A stretch of 22,625 nt of DNA from Anaerolineaceae bacterium (GTDB lineage Bacteria > Chloroflexota > Anaerolineae > Anaerolineales > Anaerolineaceae). Each line of letters begins with the position of its first letter. The stretch's first letter is position 1. This document shows, one piece after another, positions 1-8,195 of this stretch. The stretch is taken from contig WOZC01000004.1 of NCBI GenBank assembly GCA_011620465.1, positions 1-22,625 of the forward strand. Direction: 5' to 3'. The translations under genes and the position numbers were made by a program. The notes under the pieces are model-generated. The model was not told the origin of the DNA, searched no databases, and worked only from the letters and a program-made list of their open reading frames with translations.

Positions 1-227
1 CGCCCCATGCGATCGCCTTTGAAGAAAACCGGGCCAGGCGAGTCGTGCTTGATTCGTAAGGCAATGTAGAGAAAGACAGGCGAAAGCAAAATCAGGACAA
101 ACACAGAGATGAAGACATCGCCCAGACGCTTGAAAGCGGACGTTATAGTTTGTCGGCGATATATAAATGGAGGATTTAGGACCTCTTCGTTCTTTTCGAT
201 TATTTTCTGCGCTGAAACTTCAGCCAT
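1..227 (-). CDS. Initiating undecaprenyl-phosphate sugar-phosphate transferase, N-terminal part (cut by window edge)
   Basis: Reading the minus strand from an ATG at 227 gives 75 open codons that run off the left edge. The protein starts with about 30 hydrophilic residues, then KRLGDVFIS (about residues 33-41), a hydrophobic segment (about 37-58) and DSPGPVFFK (62-70) followed by GDRMG. This is the amino-terminal signature of the bacterial sugar transferase family (Pfam Bac_transf; WcaJ, WbaP, PglC relatives), which moves a sugar-1-phosphate from a nucleotide sugar to undecaprenyl phosphate at the inner face of the membrane. The catalytic region lies outside the window, so the sugar cannot be inferred. 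An AAGGGG ribosome-binding site lies 4 bases upstream of the ATG, and a promoter-like site is at 295-323. The enzyme would start the glycan built by the other genes here. Confidence 0.85.
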   Translation of the reverse strand, partial: MAEVSAQKIIEKNEEVLNPPFIYRRQTITSAFKRLGDVFISVFVLILLSPVFLYIALRIKHDSPGPVFFKGDRMG

Positions 228-294
228 AGTTCCCCTTTTGAATAGTGATAATGAAATGCGAATAATAAATCAAAAAAAGGTTTCTACTTTGACG

Positions 295-323
295 ATATTA
301 CCACAGCCAAAGCAGGTGGGCAA
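295..323 (-). promoter_or_regulatory. Candidate sigma-70-type promoter for the initiating sugar transferase
   Basis: On the minus strand TTGCCC (318-323) is separated by exactly 17 bases from TAATAT (295-300). Each hexamer matches 4 of 6 consensus bases. Transcription would start near 288, giving a leader of about 60 bases before the ATG at 227. The site lies in the roughly 400-base stretch without a convincing gene between the methyltransferase and the sugar transferase, which suggests the last gene has its own promoter. Seen by eye only; weak -35 and AT-rich context make chance matches possible. Confidence 0.4.
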
Positions 324-326
324 GAG

Positions 327-629
327 TTATATCGAATAACCAGCTTTAGGAAGATAAAAAAGGTTTTCAATGTGCTGACGCAGGTTGTGGTCGCATTCTC
401 TAAGAAGGGGCTGCACAAGTCTTGGACATGGGGAGAGAGAGTGAGAGTTTATTCGGATGGCCACCATTGTGCAGATACTCTCCATTGATATGGCTATATA
501 GTAGTTGTAAACAAAAAAAAAGAGATTATAGAGGTTTGGCGCGATTAAGAAGGAAAGGTAGGTTGAATTAGTAACCCAGTACAAAACACGTGTCAGGAAA
601 AAATTAATTGTCGTAATGACCAAAATCAA
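327..629 (-). CDS. Doubtful 100-codon ORF, no recognised family
   Basis: I do not recognise this product. It opens with a TTG at 629 that overlaps the methyltransferase stop as TTGA, which is the only positive sign that it is translated. The first 50 residues are hydrophobic and aromatic-rich and could form one or two membrane segments. The second half is polar with scattered cysteines and no motif. Base composition is AT-rich. It may be a small accessory membrane protein, a decayed remnant, or simply non-coding DNA between two transcription units. Apart from this ORF and the promoter-like site at 295-323, I see nothing in 228-625. Confidence 0.18.
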   Translation of the reverse strand: MILVITTINFFLTRVLYWVTNSTYLSFLIAPNLYNLFFFVYNYYIAISMESICTMVAIRINSHSLSPCPRLVQPLLRECDHNLRQHIENLFYLPKAGYSI

Positions 630-1339
630 TCTGGTTTTTTGATCCAGACAAGTAGATGAGAATTAAGAAGTTTCAATGATGAGAGCCAATTGGCCAATTG
701 GAGATAACGAGGCAACAGCAGCCTGGTAAGTGGTGGGGCAAGAGTAATTCGCGACGGAAAGAGTTCACAACCAGGAAAAAGGAACTTGATTTCTTTGAGA
801 CCAATACCCTTGGTTTGTGGATTGGTTGGGTTCCAGATGAAATCGTACCAAAGAATATGGCCACCAGGCTTCAGGACCCGCAGCATTTCTGCAGCCATAT
901 CTTTCTTTGTTTCAAGATCCAGGATTGAGGAAAAAGCTGTAAATTGAAGCAGCAAGTCGAAGGATTTTTCCTGAAAGGGAAGATGCTGCCCATTGGCATT
1001 GACCCAAGAGCAATTTGGAAGATCTGTGGATGCTTGTTGAAGGCGGTCAAGAAGCAGATCTATTCCAACAATTCGCGTGGGCATTGCACCCAATTGTATG
1101 AATTCATTAATGACACCCCCAGTACCACAGCCAACTTCCAGAATTCGCAGGTCAACCAGATCGGCTGTATGAGTCGAGCTCAAGAGATTGAGGATGTTTT
1201 TCTGACGATCAGAAATCATCCATTGATAAGCTGGATTCTCTGATGAATAAAGGCTCTTGGTCTCCAATTTTTCAGCACGACGAGCATATTCCTGGCGAAG
1301 TCTCCGAAGGTCCGGGTTCTGATCAATTATGGGAGCCAA
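626..1339 (-). CDS. Class I SAM-dependent methyltransferase
   Basis: A 237-residue protein with the Rossmann methyltransferase fold. Motif I LEVGCGTGG is at about 67-75, the acidic residue that binds SAM ribose is in VGID (about 91-94), the post-II segment around FDLLLQF is at 127-133, and LRVLKPGGHILWYDF is at about 153-167, typical of the Methyltransf_11 group. In this setting it probably O-methylates a sugar of the polysaccharide or its lipid-linked intermediate; the acceptor cannot be read from sequence. The start is a TTG at 1339, inside the end of the upstream ExoA-like gene (13-base overlap), with AGGTG a few bases upstream. It is the last confident gene of the long run of closely packed genes. 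Confidence 0.85.
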   Translation of the reverse strand: MAPIIDQNPDLRRLRQEYARRAEKLETKSLYSSENPAYQWMISDRQKNILNLLSSTHTADLVDLRILEVGCGTGGVINEFIQLGAMPTRIVGIDLLLDRLQQASTDLPNCSWVNANGQHLPFQEKSFDLLLQFTAFSSILDLETKKDMAAEMLRVLKPGGHILWYDFIWNPTNPQTKGIGLKEIKFLFPGCELFPSRITLAPPLTRLLLPRYLQLANWLSSLKLLNSHLLVWIKKPD

Positions 1340-2352
1340 AGAGGCACCTGACCTTTCTTATCCTTCCATCGGTTCCAAAACTTGAACAAGCCTACCAGGA
1401 AACCCAAGCCATAGCCAAGGTGAATAATGGCAAATGCGAGAGGCAACAAGCGCAAAAAATGCCAACCTTGCTTCTTTGCAATTGCCAAAGACACAGCCAG
1501 ATTCGTCAAAAGGTACAGCCCCAGAATTGCTATCATGCAAACCCACCCCCAGGGCTGGACCAACGTCAGAACCAGGGATAGGATCAGCGAGAGCACAAAT
1601 GCCAGGGGGACGAATTGCCGCAAACTCATTTGTTTGGGGTGTTTCTGTAGCACACGAATTTTCCAGAAACCATATTGAAAGTACTGCTTCCATAAAGAGA
1701 GTGGTGAACCGCGGACTGTGTAGATAGAATTAATTTTAGGGGAAAGCAAAATCCTTCCTCCGGATGAGCGTAAACGATAATTAAATTCATCATCCTGATC
1801 CCGAACAAGCTCCTCATCAAAAAGGCCAATTTTTTTGAAAACATGAATGGGCCAAGCGCCAAGGTAAACTGTATCCACAAGCTCTTCTTTTTCAGAGTAG
1901 TGAAATCGGGCGTTCCCGATGCCAAAAGGAACACTGGTAGCCGCCGCAACAGCTTTGCCAAAATAATTTGAGCCTATCGCGGTCATTCTACCGCCCACAT
2001 TTTCGGCTCCTGAAGCTGTTAGAGCCAAAACGCATTGCCGTACATAGTCTGGAGCAATGACAGTATGTCCGTCCACTCGAATGATAAATTGACCTTTTGC
2101 CTGGCGTATCAGAATATTTAATCCTGTTGGCACGATTAGACCAGGGTTATCAAAGAGGAATATTTTGGGAAAGACACTTTTATATTTTTCAATCACTTCG
2201 CGCGTTCGATCTTTCGATTGACCATCAGCAATGAGAATCTCAAATTTTTCATCAGGATAGTCCTGAGAAACGAGCGCCTGGAGACAGGATCCTATGTATT
2301 TTTCTTCATTACGTACCGGCAGTACCAGAGAAACAAAAGGAGGATTAATCAT
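1327..2352 (-). CDS. ExoA-like GT2 glycosyltransferase with C-terminal membrane segments
   Basis: A 341-residue family 2 glycosyltransferase. It begins VSLVLPVRNEE, has the nucleotide-binding ADG near residue 42-44, VDGHT (93-97) at the usual metal-binding position, DQDDEFNYRLR (185-195) as the acceptor/base region and QYFQYGFWK (223-231) like the QxxRW block. Three hydrophobic stretches follow (about 247-265, 268-292, 301-323). This layout matches succinoglycan ExoA-type enzymes that add a sugar to a lipid-linked intermediate at the cytoplasmic membrane face. The first metal residue reads DGH rather than DAD, which as far as I recall is usual in ExoA relatives. The ATG at 2352 overlaps the CapK-like gene by 8 bases, suggesting coupled translation. 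Confidence 0.88.
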   Translation of the reverse strand: MINPPFVSLVLPVRNEEKYIGSCLQALVSQDYPDEKFEILIADGQSKDRTREVIEKYKSVFPKIFLFDNPGLIVPTGLNILIRQAKGQFIIRVDGHTVIAPDYVRQCVLALTASGAENVGGRMTAIGSNYFGKAVAAATSVPFGIGNARFHYSEKEELVDTVYLGAWPIHVFKKIGLFDEELVRDQDDEFNYRLRSSGGRILLSPKINSIYTVRGSPLSLWKQYFQYGFWKIRVLQKHPKQMSLRQFVPLAFVLSLILSLVLTLVQPWGWVCMIAILGLYLLTNLAVSLAIAKKQGWHFLRLLPLAFAIIHLGYGLGFLVGLFKFWNRWKDKKGQVPLWLP

Positions 2353-3724
2353 TTTTCAAATTTGATATGACAGCCTTGAATTTTCCAGCAGCAGTCCTGG
2401 GAATAATTTCGACTTGTTCAACATTAATATCCACATCTGAGCCCAATCGCTGTGTCATCCTCTTTTTAATTTCTACAACATCCGATTCAGAAAAGTTTTT
2501 AGTACAGATGACTTTAACTCTAAAATTTCTCAGACTCTCCTGGATAATTTGGCCCTCAATAATATTTGGTTGATCCACAAAAATGCCATGAAAACGGACC
2601 AACTGTCTGCCATCGGGACCCGTAACCACATCCTCAATACGGCCAACCACCTCTTTAATCACGGGCATCTGGCGACCACAAGGGCAAGGCTCAGGATCCC
2701 AGGCAGCCAGATCCCCCAAGCGAAAACGAATAAGCGGCTGATAGGAACGAAACAAGCATGTAGTAACCACCTCACCCACTTCTCCCGGCGCACAGGGAGT
2801 GCCATCGGGGCGGAGAATCTCAACGATGCCTATATCAGGGCTGACATGAAGCCTGCCGTGTTCACATTCAGAGGCAAACAGGGCACTTTCAACCGTACTG
2901 TACTCTTCGTAAACCTTGCAGCGATAGGCTTTTTCCATTATAGAGCGCATCTGCTCCGTCAATTTTTCGCTCGTGGTGATAATCGCCTTGAGTGGTGGCA
3001 CTTCGATTTGCTGCTCAAGGATATAGCGTGCCAATAGGTAATAAGAAACCGCGTACCCGGTCAGCCAAACGACTTTGTACTTTTTAAGGGCTTCCACATA
3101 ACTGTGGGCTGTGTTGGGGCTCAGGTGGAAAGCGGAAAAATAGACTTGCTTTTCAGCTGCATTGTAGCGATAAACATGTTGCTTTTCTTCCGAATCAGGC
3201 TCCACCATTCTGCCAGAAAAAGTTGCCCGGGGCTGCGTAAAAGAAACCTCCGCCCAATTCGCTGATCGGACTTCTCTCACAGCGAGACTTTCGCGCAATT
3301 CAGAGAGTGTGAAAGTTGTCGAAATAGGTGTGCCGGTGGTGCCGCTGGTATAGAAGGTTTGTTTGAATAAACCGCCCGAACCTCGCCTTAAAAATGATGG
3401 TTCAAAGCCTCGCAGAGCTTTTTTTTCGAGAAGGGGTAATTTAGTCAGATCCCCAATTAAGGCGGATTCTTTTTGTAATTGGCTCCAATTATTTTTGTAA
3501 TATGGCACGTCGTCAACACAAAGCCGAAGGAGATCGATTAACTTCGCCTGTTGAAATTCTTGCCACTGAGAACCGGTGAAAAACTCGCGCTGGCGGATCT
3601 CCTTTGTGTATCTTGAATAGTCCCCACCAAAGCGCAGCCAATGCCACCAGGCACCATAAAGGCTAACCATGCCATTTTGCAGCCAAAGGGGGCTTAGTTG
3701 ATAAAGTCGGTCAGTTTTCCCCAT
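2345..3724 (-). CDS. CapK/PaaK-like adenylate-forming protein of polysaccharide clusters
   Basis: A 459-residue relative of phenylacetate-CoA ligase. The adenylate-forming P-loop YTSGTTGTP is at about residues 125-133, a YEEYSTVES segment lies in the middle, and FRLGDLAAWDPEPCPCG (about 337-353) precedes GRIEDVV, as in PaaK/CapK proteins. Such proteins are common in capsule and exopolysaccharide clusters (CapK), but their substrate is generally unknown; they presumably activate a carboxylic acid as an acyl-adenylate. No acyl carrier protein or CoA-dependent partner lies beside it. The ATG at 3724 overlaps the upstream GT4 gene by 14 bases. The cysteines in CPCG are also found in family members and may bind zinc. 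Confidence 0.85.
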   Translation of the reverse strand: MGKTDRLYQLSPLWLQNGMVSLYGAWWHWLRFGGDYSRYTKEIRQREFFTGSQWQEFQQAKLIDLLRLCVDDVPYYKNNWSQLQKESALIGDLTKLPLLEKKALRGFEPSFLRRGSGGLFKQTFYTSGTTGTPISTTFTLSELRESLAVREVRSANWAEVSFTQPRATFSGRMVEPDSEEKQHVYRYNAAEKQVYFSAFHLSPNTAHSYVEALKKYKVVWLTGYAVSYYLLARYILEQQIEVPPLKAIITTSEKLTEQMRSIMEKAYRCKVYEEYSTVESALFASECEHGRLHVSPDIGIVEILRPDGTPCAPGEVGEVVTTCLFRSYQPLIRFRLGDLAAWDPEPCPCGRQMPVIKEVVGRIEDVVTGPDGRQLVRFHGIFVDQPNIIEGQIIQESLRNFRVKVICTKNFSESDVVEIKKRMTQRLGSDVDINVEQVEIIPRTAAGKFKAVISNLKND

Positions 3725-4742
3725 TTATTCCTCCTAACACATCACTGAAAAGAGTATCCCACTCTGGAATCACATTCGACCAGTCATAACGCTCAGCAGT
3801 TCGGCGAGCATTTTGCGAAATGCGCATGGCAAAATCAGGCTCTTCTAAAAGAGATTTAATGGCATCGACCATCGCCAGCTCATCCTCAGGAGGTACCAGC
3901 AGCCCATCCTGAAAATTTGTGATCATCCAGGGGATTCCACCTACGTTGGTCGAGACAACACAAACCCCGTTTGCCATAGCTTCAAGAAGGCTCCTTGGAG
4001 CAGCATCAAAATTGGTGGTATTGATAAAAATATCCGCCTTTTCCAACAAGGAAGGCACTTCTTCGTAAGGTATAGCCGGCAGAATATTCAACTGACCTTC
4101 AACACCCAACTTTACAGCCAAAGATTTTACTATTTGTAAACTGCCATCACCCTTATCAGGTCCGACCATGGTCAACCGGGTGTTAGGGTAATCTATGACC
4201 AGACTCGACAAAACCCTGACTGCAAGTTCAGGATTATAGATCTGATGAAAAGCGCGAACCCAAATCAAATTTGGGGAAATTGACTTGCGAGGTTTATAAG
4301 GGATTGAAGAAATATCAATGCCGTTAGGAATGACCTTGATTTGACTGTGATATTTGCTCAAGCTTTGCTGCAGGAATGGCGAAGGCGTAACAACTTCAGA
4401 AGCCAAGGACAGAAGTTTGGCGACCCTCTTAGGATGCTGGCTCGCGAATGAAGGTAAGCCGCCGCCATGAAGTGTCAATACAAAAGGTTTATTGATAGTT
4501 TTCAAAAGCCTTGCGCAGCACTCGGCATAAATGAAGGCTTTACTACTAAACACATCAATCTGAGCCAGATCATAATGGTTTCGTTTGATGACTATCGTTG
4601 CGAGCATATCCAGCAAGCGCAGAACTTGAGACTCTTTTGTCGATGTGATATACACTTCCCAACCGATCGACGGCAGTCGCTCCGCCAACGCCTGCCACAC
4701 GTTTTTATTGTGGCGAGGGGATGTGAGGTAGTTCCCGATCAT
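3711..4742 (-). CDS. GT4-family glycosyltransferase
   Basis: A 343-residue GT-B-fold enzyme. The N-terminal half carries HGGGLP (about 93-97) and the linker VIPNGID (137-143). The C-terminal half carries DAAPRSLLE (246-254) followed by AMANGVCVVSTNVGGIPWMI, the donor-phosphate binding region. In this E-x7-E motif the first acid is aspartate instead of glutamate, a conservative change. The usual GxxxxxKG loop is poorly kept: the segment reads WVRAFHQIYNPELAV, a variant seen in some GT4 subgroups. It transfers a sugar from a nucleotide donor, but linkage and sugar are unknown. It starts with ATG at 4742, 23 bases after the deacetylase gene. Confidence 0.83.
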   Translation of the reverse strand: MIGNYLTSPRHNKNVWQALAERLPSIGWEVYITSTKESQVLRLLDMLATIVIKRNHYDLAQIDVFSSKAFIYAECCARLLKTINKPFVLTLHGGGLPSFASQHPKRVAKLLSLASEVVTPSPFLQQSLSKYHSQIKVIPNGIDISSIPYKPRKSISPNLIWVRAFHQIYNPELAVRVLSSLVIDYPNTRLTMVGPDKGDGSLQIVKSLAVKLGVEGQLNILPAIPYEEVPSLLEKADIFINTTNFDAAPRSLLEAMANGVCVVSTNVGGIPWMITNFQDGLLVPPEDELAMVDAIKSLLEEPDFAMRISQNARRTAERYDWSNVIPEWDTLFSDVLGGINGEN

Positions 4743-4765
4743 TAAGATGCGTTTATTGGTCGTGT

Positions 4766-5680
4766 TTATGAGTCCCTCCGAACAATCCGTCCCAATTTTT
4801 CCGGTAAAGCTGAAGTTTTAAATTTTAACTTGAGCAAGGATGGAGAGTAAATATCGTTTCTTGGGATCTCCAACATCCTGTCCTCACTAAGATTTCTTGG
4901 TTTGATCGCAAAGGCTGCGTCGAAACCCACCGAGCGCACTGCCGTTAACGAATCGTGGTTATAAACGCCGCCCGTGTAAGCAAAAAGCGCTACTTGAATT
5001 TGACTCACATTTTCCAGAATCTGTTTATTGACCGCCATCTCCTGAATTTGCGCATCCAAAGGAAGCTGATCCAGGTAAGGATGGTTGTGGGTATGTCCGC
5101 CCAAGGAGAGCACTTCACTCTTAGCGATCATCAACAACTGCTTTTCTGTAACCCCTTCATATTTTCGCATTACCCATTCTGGCAGTGGATACTTTTGGGC
5201 CAGGTCGCTGGCAAAGCCGATCGGGTCACCGCTTTCCCTCGCTGTCCTGATCAGCATCCTCCATGTTTCAAGAGCCGGTTTACGTGTGTCCAGTCGATAG
5301 TCGCGACCTTCAAAGCTTATTTTGTCGTAACTTCTTTCGCTGCACAGGGCGTTGAAATAAACAAACCAGAGCAAATCCTGTCGTTCAAAATGCCTGGTGT
5401 TACAGAAAAATGTGGCTGGGATTCGCTCAGATTCAAAAAAGGGGGCTACCAAATCAACCACCGATCGATACCCGTCATCAAAAGTGATCGCAAGTTTATC
5501 TTTAATCAAATCAGGATTATTGCGGTAAAGCGCGACATAGTCAACAAGTTTCAGAATCTGATAACGCTTATTAAGCCACAAGATCTGACGTTTGAACTGT
5601 GACATCCTCAGAACAAGCCCCGCGTTCCAGGAGTCTTTTGGCGTTGTATCGGGAAAAATGAGGTGATAAAGCAGGATCAT
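4766..5680 (-). CDS. NodB-type polysaccharide deacetylase
   Basis: A 304-residue member of carbohydrate esterase family 4. Motif 1 is TFDDGY (about 66-71), giving catalytic base Asp68 and metal ligand Asp69. Motif 2 is HTHNH (196-200), the two metal-binding histidines, in GGHTHNHPYLDQL. FAYTGGVYNHDS follows as a divergent motif 3, where most family members have an arginine in RxPY-like sequence. The gap between motifs 1 and 2 is longer than usual, filled by an insertion rich in aromatic residues. No signal peptide is evident (MILLYHLIF is short), so it may act on lipid-linked intermediates in the cytoplasm, for example removing an N-acetyl group. It starts with ATG at 5680, 5 bases after the upstream GT4 stop. 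Confidence 0.85.
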   Translation of the reverse strand: MILLYHLIFPDTTPKDSWNAGLVLRMSQFKRQILWLNKRYQILKLVDYVALYRNNPDLIKDKLAITFDDGYRSVVDLVAPFFESERIPATFFCNTRHFERQDLLWFVYFNALCSERSYDKISFEGRDYRLDTRKPALETWRMLIRTARESGDPIGFASDLAQKYPLPEWVMRKYEGVTEKQLLMIAKSEVLSLGGHTHNHPYLDQLPLDAQIQEMAVNKQILENVSQIQVALFAYTGGVYNHDSLTAVRSVGFDAAFAIKPRNLSEDRMLEIPRNDIYSPSLLKLKFKTSALPEKLGRIVRRDS

Positions 5681-5685
5681 AAGGG

Positions 5686-6801
5686 CTATCTATCCGCCTG
5701 AAGAACAGAGTCATACACGGAGGTCATCTCCCTGACGTATCGCTCAACACTGAAGTTCTCGAGAATGTGTTTTTGAGCGGCCATCCCGATGCTTTCGCGC
5801 AGGGTTTGCGAGTGCATCAGTTCATTCAGGTTGCTCACCATGGAATCCAATTCGCCGGGATAACTCAGCAAAGACATGGACTTGTCAGGCAATAATTCTT
5901 CAATGAAAGGTAACTTCCAGGCAATGATAGGCAAACCAGCCGCAGCAGCTTCCATGATTACGTTTGGCAAGCCCTCATTGGTGGAAGGAAAACAGAAAAT
6001 GTCCATGCCTTTCATCCAATCAGCGGCGTTCGGCACCTCACCCAGGAACGTAACTCTGTCAGTAACGCCGATGGATTCGGATAAACTTTCCAAACGATCC
6101 TTTTCAGGACCATCACCAATCAGGACAAATTGGAAATGATCGTGAGAGGCTCCAAGGCGCTTAGCCATCTCAAGCAAAAGGTCAAAGCGCTTCAGCGGGT
6201 CCATCCTGCCAATCGAACAGATCCATAATGCGTCCCCGGGCAGATCGAAACGCCCTGATAACTCTTCGCGAACGGTCTCACGACTGGTAAAGGAATCCAG
6301 AATGGCATTGGGTACTGTAAAAACAGGCTGTTTCCGATTACCCAGAGATAATTGATAGGTTTGCGCGGCAGAGGCAGAATTTGCCACGACGGCGTCGCAA
6401 TAGCGGTGGACCAAAAAAGTTTCCAGATTCCGTTGATCAGCTGAGTAACTGCTTCTGATGCCACCGACACAAGGTACGCCGAGCAACCTGGCAGCCAGGC
6501 CTGCGTATGCACTGGCAAAAAAGTGCCAACCGTGAATGAGTTCTGGTTTGAAGGGTCGCAGAAGTTTTACGACCTCTGATAATCTCTGCAATCGATTGGC
6601 CTTTTGGGGAACACGCAGCAAGGGTATGCCAAGGTCTTCGATAGGTTTTTCCCAGTAATCATCATGATCAGGATGCAAGGTGAGGACCACTGGTCCGAAT
6701 TTATCTCGATCCAAATGGGAGAGCCAGAGGTAAAGCTGTCGCTCCGCCCCGCCTACAACCAGCTGCCCCGCGATGATAGCAACAGGCTTGGGAGCGCTCA
6801 T
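5686..6801 (-). CDS. GT4-family glycosyltransferase
   Basis: A 371-residue GT-B enzyme. The N-terminus AIIAGQLVVGGAERQLY carries the GGAE loop (17-20) typical of GT4 acceptor domains, and the C-terminal domain carries SIGRMDPLKRFDLLL and FPSTNEGLPNVIMEAAAAG, a complete E-x7-E motif. A longer open frame begins upstream at 6936, but the ATG at 6801 is preferred: it forms an ATGA overlap with the stop of the O-antigen ligase-like gene, and the extra 45 residues would lie on that gene's tail. The role is transfer of one sugar from a nucleotide donor to the growing lipid-linked chain; the sugar is unknown. Confidence 0.88.
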   Translation of the reverse strand: MSAPKPVAIIAGQLVVGGAERQLYLWLSHLDRDKFGPVVLTLHPDHDDYWEKPIEDLGIPLLRVPQKANRLQRLSEVVKLLRPFKPELIHGWHFFASAYAGLAARLLGVPCVGGIRSSYSADQRNLETFLVHRYCDAVVANSASAAQTYQLSLGNRKQPVFTVPNAILDSFTSRETVREELSGRFDLPGDALWICSIGRMDPLKRFDLLLEMAKRLGASHDHFQFVLIGDGPEKDRLESLSESIGVTDRVTFLGEVPNAADWMKGMDIFCFPSTNEGLPNVIMEAAAAGLPIIAWKLPFIEELLPDKSMSLLSYPGELDSMVSNLNELMHSQTLRESIGMAAQKHILENFSVERYVREMTSVYDSVLQADR

Positions 6802-8135
6802 CCTTTGATCCTCACACGCCGACCGGATGACAAAGTTCTGTACGAGCGGATTCGCGTAAATTTCCGTTTTTCTGTTACCAGATCCAAAGACCGGGACTGA
6901 TTGGCGAAAATCACACTGAAACCCATTACCGCCCAAGTAAGTTTATCGGCATGGTCGCTCTTGGTGAGCCCACCGATTAGCATGACAATGAAGATAATAA
7001 ACCAGACCTTCACCAATTTGTTTCTCTCATCATTAGGAGGAAATTTAGCCTTGAGAAAGTTGAGGAAAGTATTAAGGAACATGCCAAAGAACAGAATGAA
7101 GCCAACAAACCCGGTCTCAACCAGGATCTGGATGTAGGTATTGTGTACCCAAAGATTGCGGCCGCCGATAAATGGCAGATCCTGACTATAAAAAGGTACC
7201 AAGATACTATATACGCCTATTCCTACACCGGTAACTGGTTTCTCCCTGAACATACGGAAGGCGGCCTCCCAGAGAGCATAACGCAAGCCCATAGTATCTT
7301 CACCCTCAGATACCGCAGGCAAAATAGTTCCCACAAGCCTGAAGGCATTTTCAGAAATAAGCCAGACCAGAATCAAGCCTATAACCCCCAAAATGATAAT
7401 ATTCCTGCGCTGCTTGCCAGAAGATTGAGAAAAAAAGATCATGACTTGGGCCGCGAAGAGCAGAACTATGCCTGTGCGTGACACTGTGAAAAACACACCA
7501 AGATAAGTAATGATGATCCCAACCAGCATTAATACTCGCGGGAAAGGCTTGTTTGACTCCGAGCGGAGATGGGTGAGAAAGATCATAGCCACAATAAAAT
7601 ATCGGGCAGCAGCGTTGGCATTATCGGTATATCCGCTGGAACCATAGGAGGCTGGGTCAGTCTCAGCGATGTAGCCTTGCTGGATGGCAACAAAAGCCGA
7701 AATCACAGCCACTATTGAAAACACCCACATCAGGGTGTGAAACTTTTCTTTTGTGTCCAGCAGGCGACTGGAGAGAAACATAAGCACCCAAAGCTGGATG
7801 AAGGTGAAGACCCAGTTGCGGTCCTTCCCACTCCAGGCAGCCTCAGGATTGGAAAAAAACATCCATGCAATAAATAGAATACCTAAGATAAAAATCAGTG
7901 AAACACCAGGAGAATTTTTGATCTTATCTTTTTTCGTATTCAACAAAAACCCGACGAGTGTGACCCCGCCAATCAAGGGAACTACCGACGAAAAAAATGG
8001 GATTTCCGGGAGCAAATCGATGATAGGCAAGCTGGCCAACGTAAATGTCACACCCAAGTCTGGTCGCCGAATAATTAGAAATACCAAAACTAAAGCGACA
8101 AGTGCTCCGAGAATGGTAAGCAAGGTTTCATCCAT
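6798..8135 (-). CDS. O-antigen ligase / Wzy-like polymerase family membrane protein
   Basis: A 445-residue integral membrane protein with about ten or more hydrophobic segments and a basic cytoplasmic tail. The central VSRTGIVLL (about 218-226), the periplasmic loop containing ALWEAAFRMFREKPVTGVG (about 287-305), and HNTYIQILVETG (331-342) are the conserved blocks of the Wzy_C (O-antigen ligase) family. WaaL-type ligases move a finished glycan from undecaprenyl pyrophosphate to an acceptor; Wzy polymerases join repeat units, and sequence alone does not separate them here. The ATG at 8135 has AAAGGA about 11 bases upstream in a 60-base gap. The stop overlaps the next GT4 start as ATGA. Confidence 0.83.
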   Translation of the reverse strand: MDETLLTILGALVALVLVFLIIRRPDLGVTFTLASLPIIDLLPEIPFFSSVVPLIGGVTLVGFLLNTKKDKIKNSPGVSLIFILGILFIAWMFFSNPEAAWSGKDRNWVFTFIQLWVLMFLSSRLLDTKEKFHTLMWVFSIVAVISAFVAIQQGYIAETDPASYGSSGYTDNANAAARYFIVAMIFLTHLRSESNKPFPRVLMLVGIIITYLGVFFTVSRTGIVLLFAAQVMIFFSQSSGKQRRNIIILGVIGLILVWLISENAFRLVGTILPAVSEGEDTMGLRYALWEAAFRMFREKPVTGVGIGVYSILVPFYSQDLPFIGGRNLWVHNTYIQILVETGFVGFILFFGMFLNTFLNFLKAKFPPNDERNKLVKVWFIIFIVMLIGGLTKSDHADKLTWAVMGFSVIFANQSRSLDLVTEKRKFTRIRSYRTLSSGRRVRIKG

Positions 8136-8195
8136 GCGCGGTTGTTTCCTTTATTCGGCTTTGAATCATTAATCCGGAATAATTGTTAAAATCAC

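Noticed and set aside
583..595. Terminator at the ACACGTGT palindrome after the methyltransferase
   Set aside because: The stem is only four base pairs per arm and the following T-run is short.
6802..6936. N-terminal extension of the GT4 gene starting at 6936
   Set aside because: It lies on the tail of the O-antigen ligase-like gene, and the ATGA overlap at 6798-6801 gives a better start.
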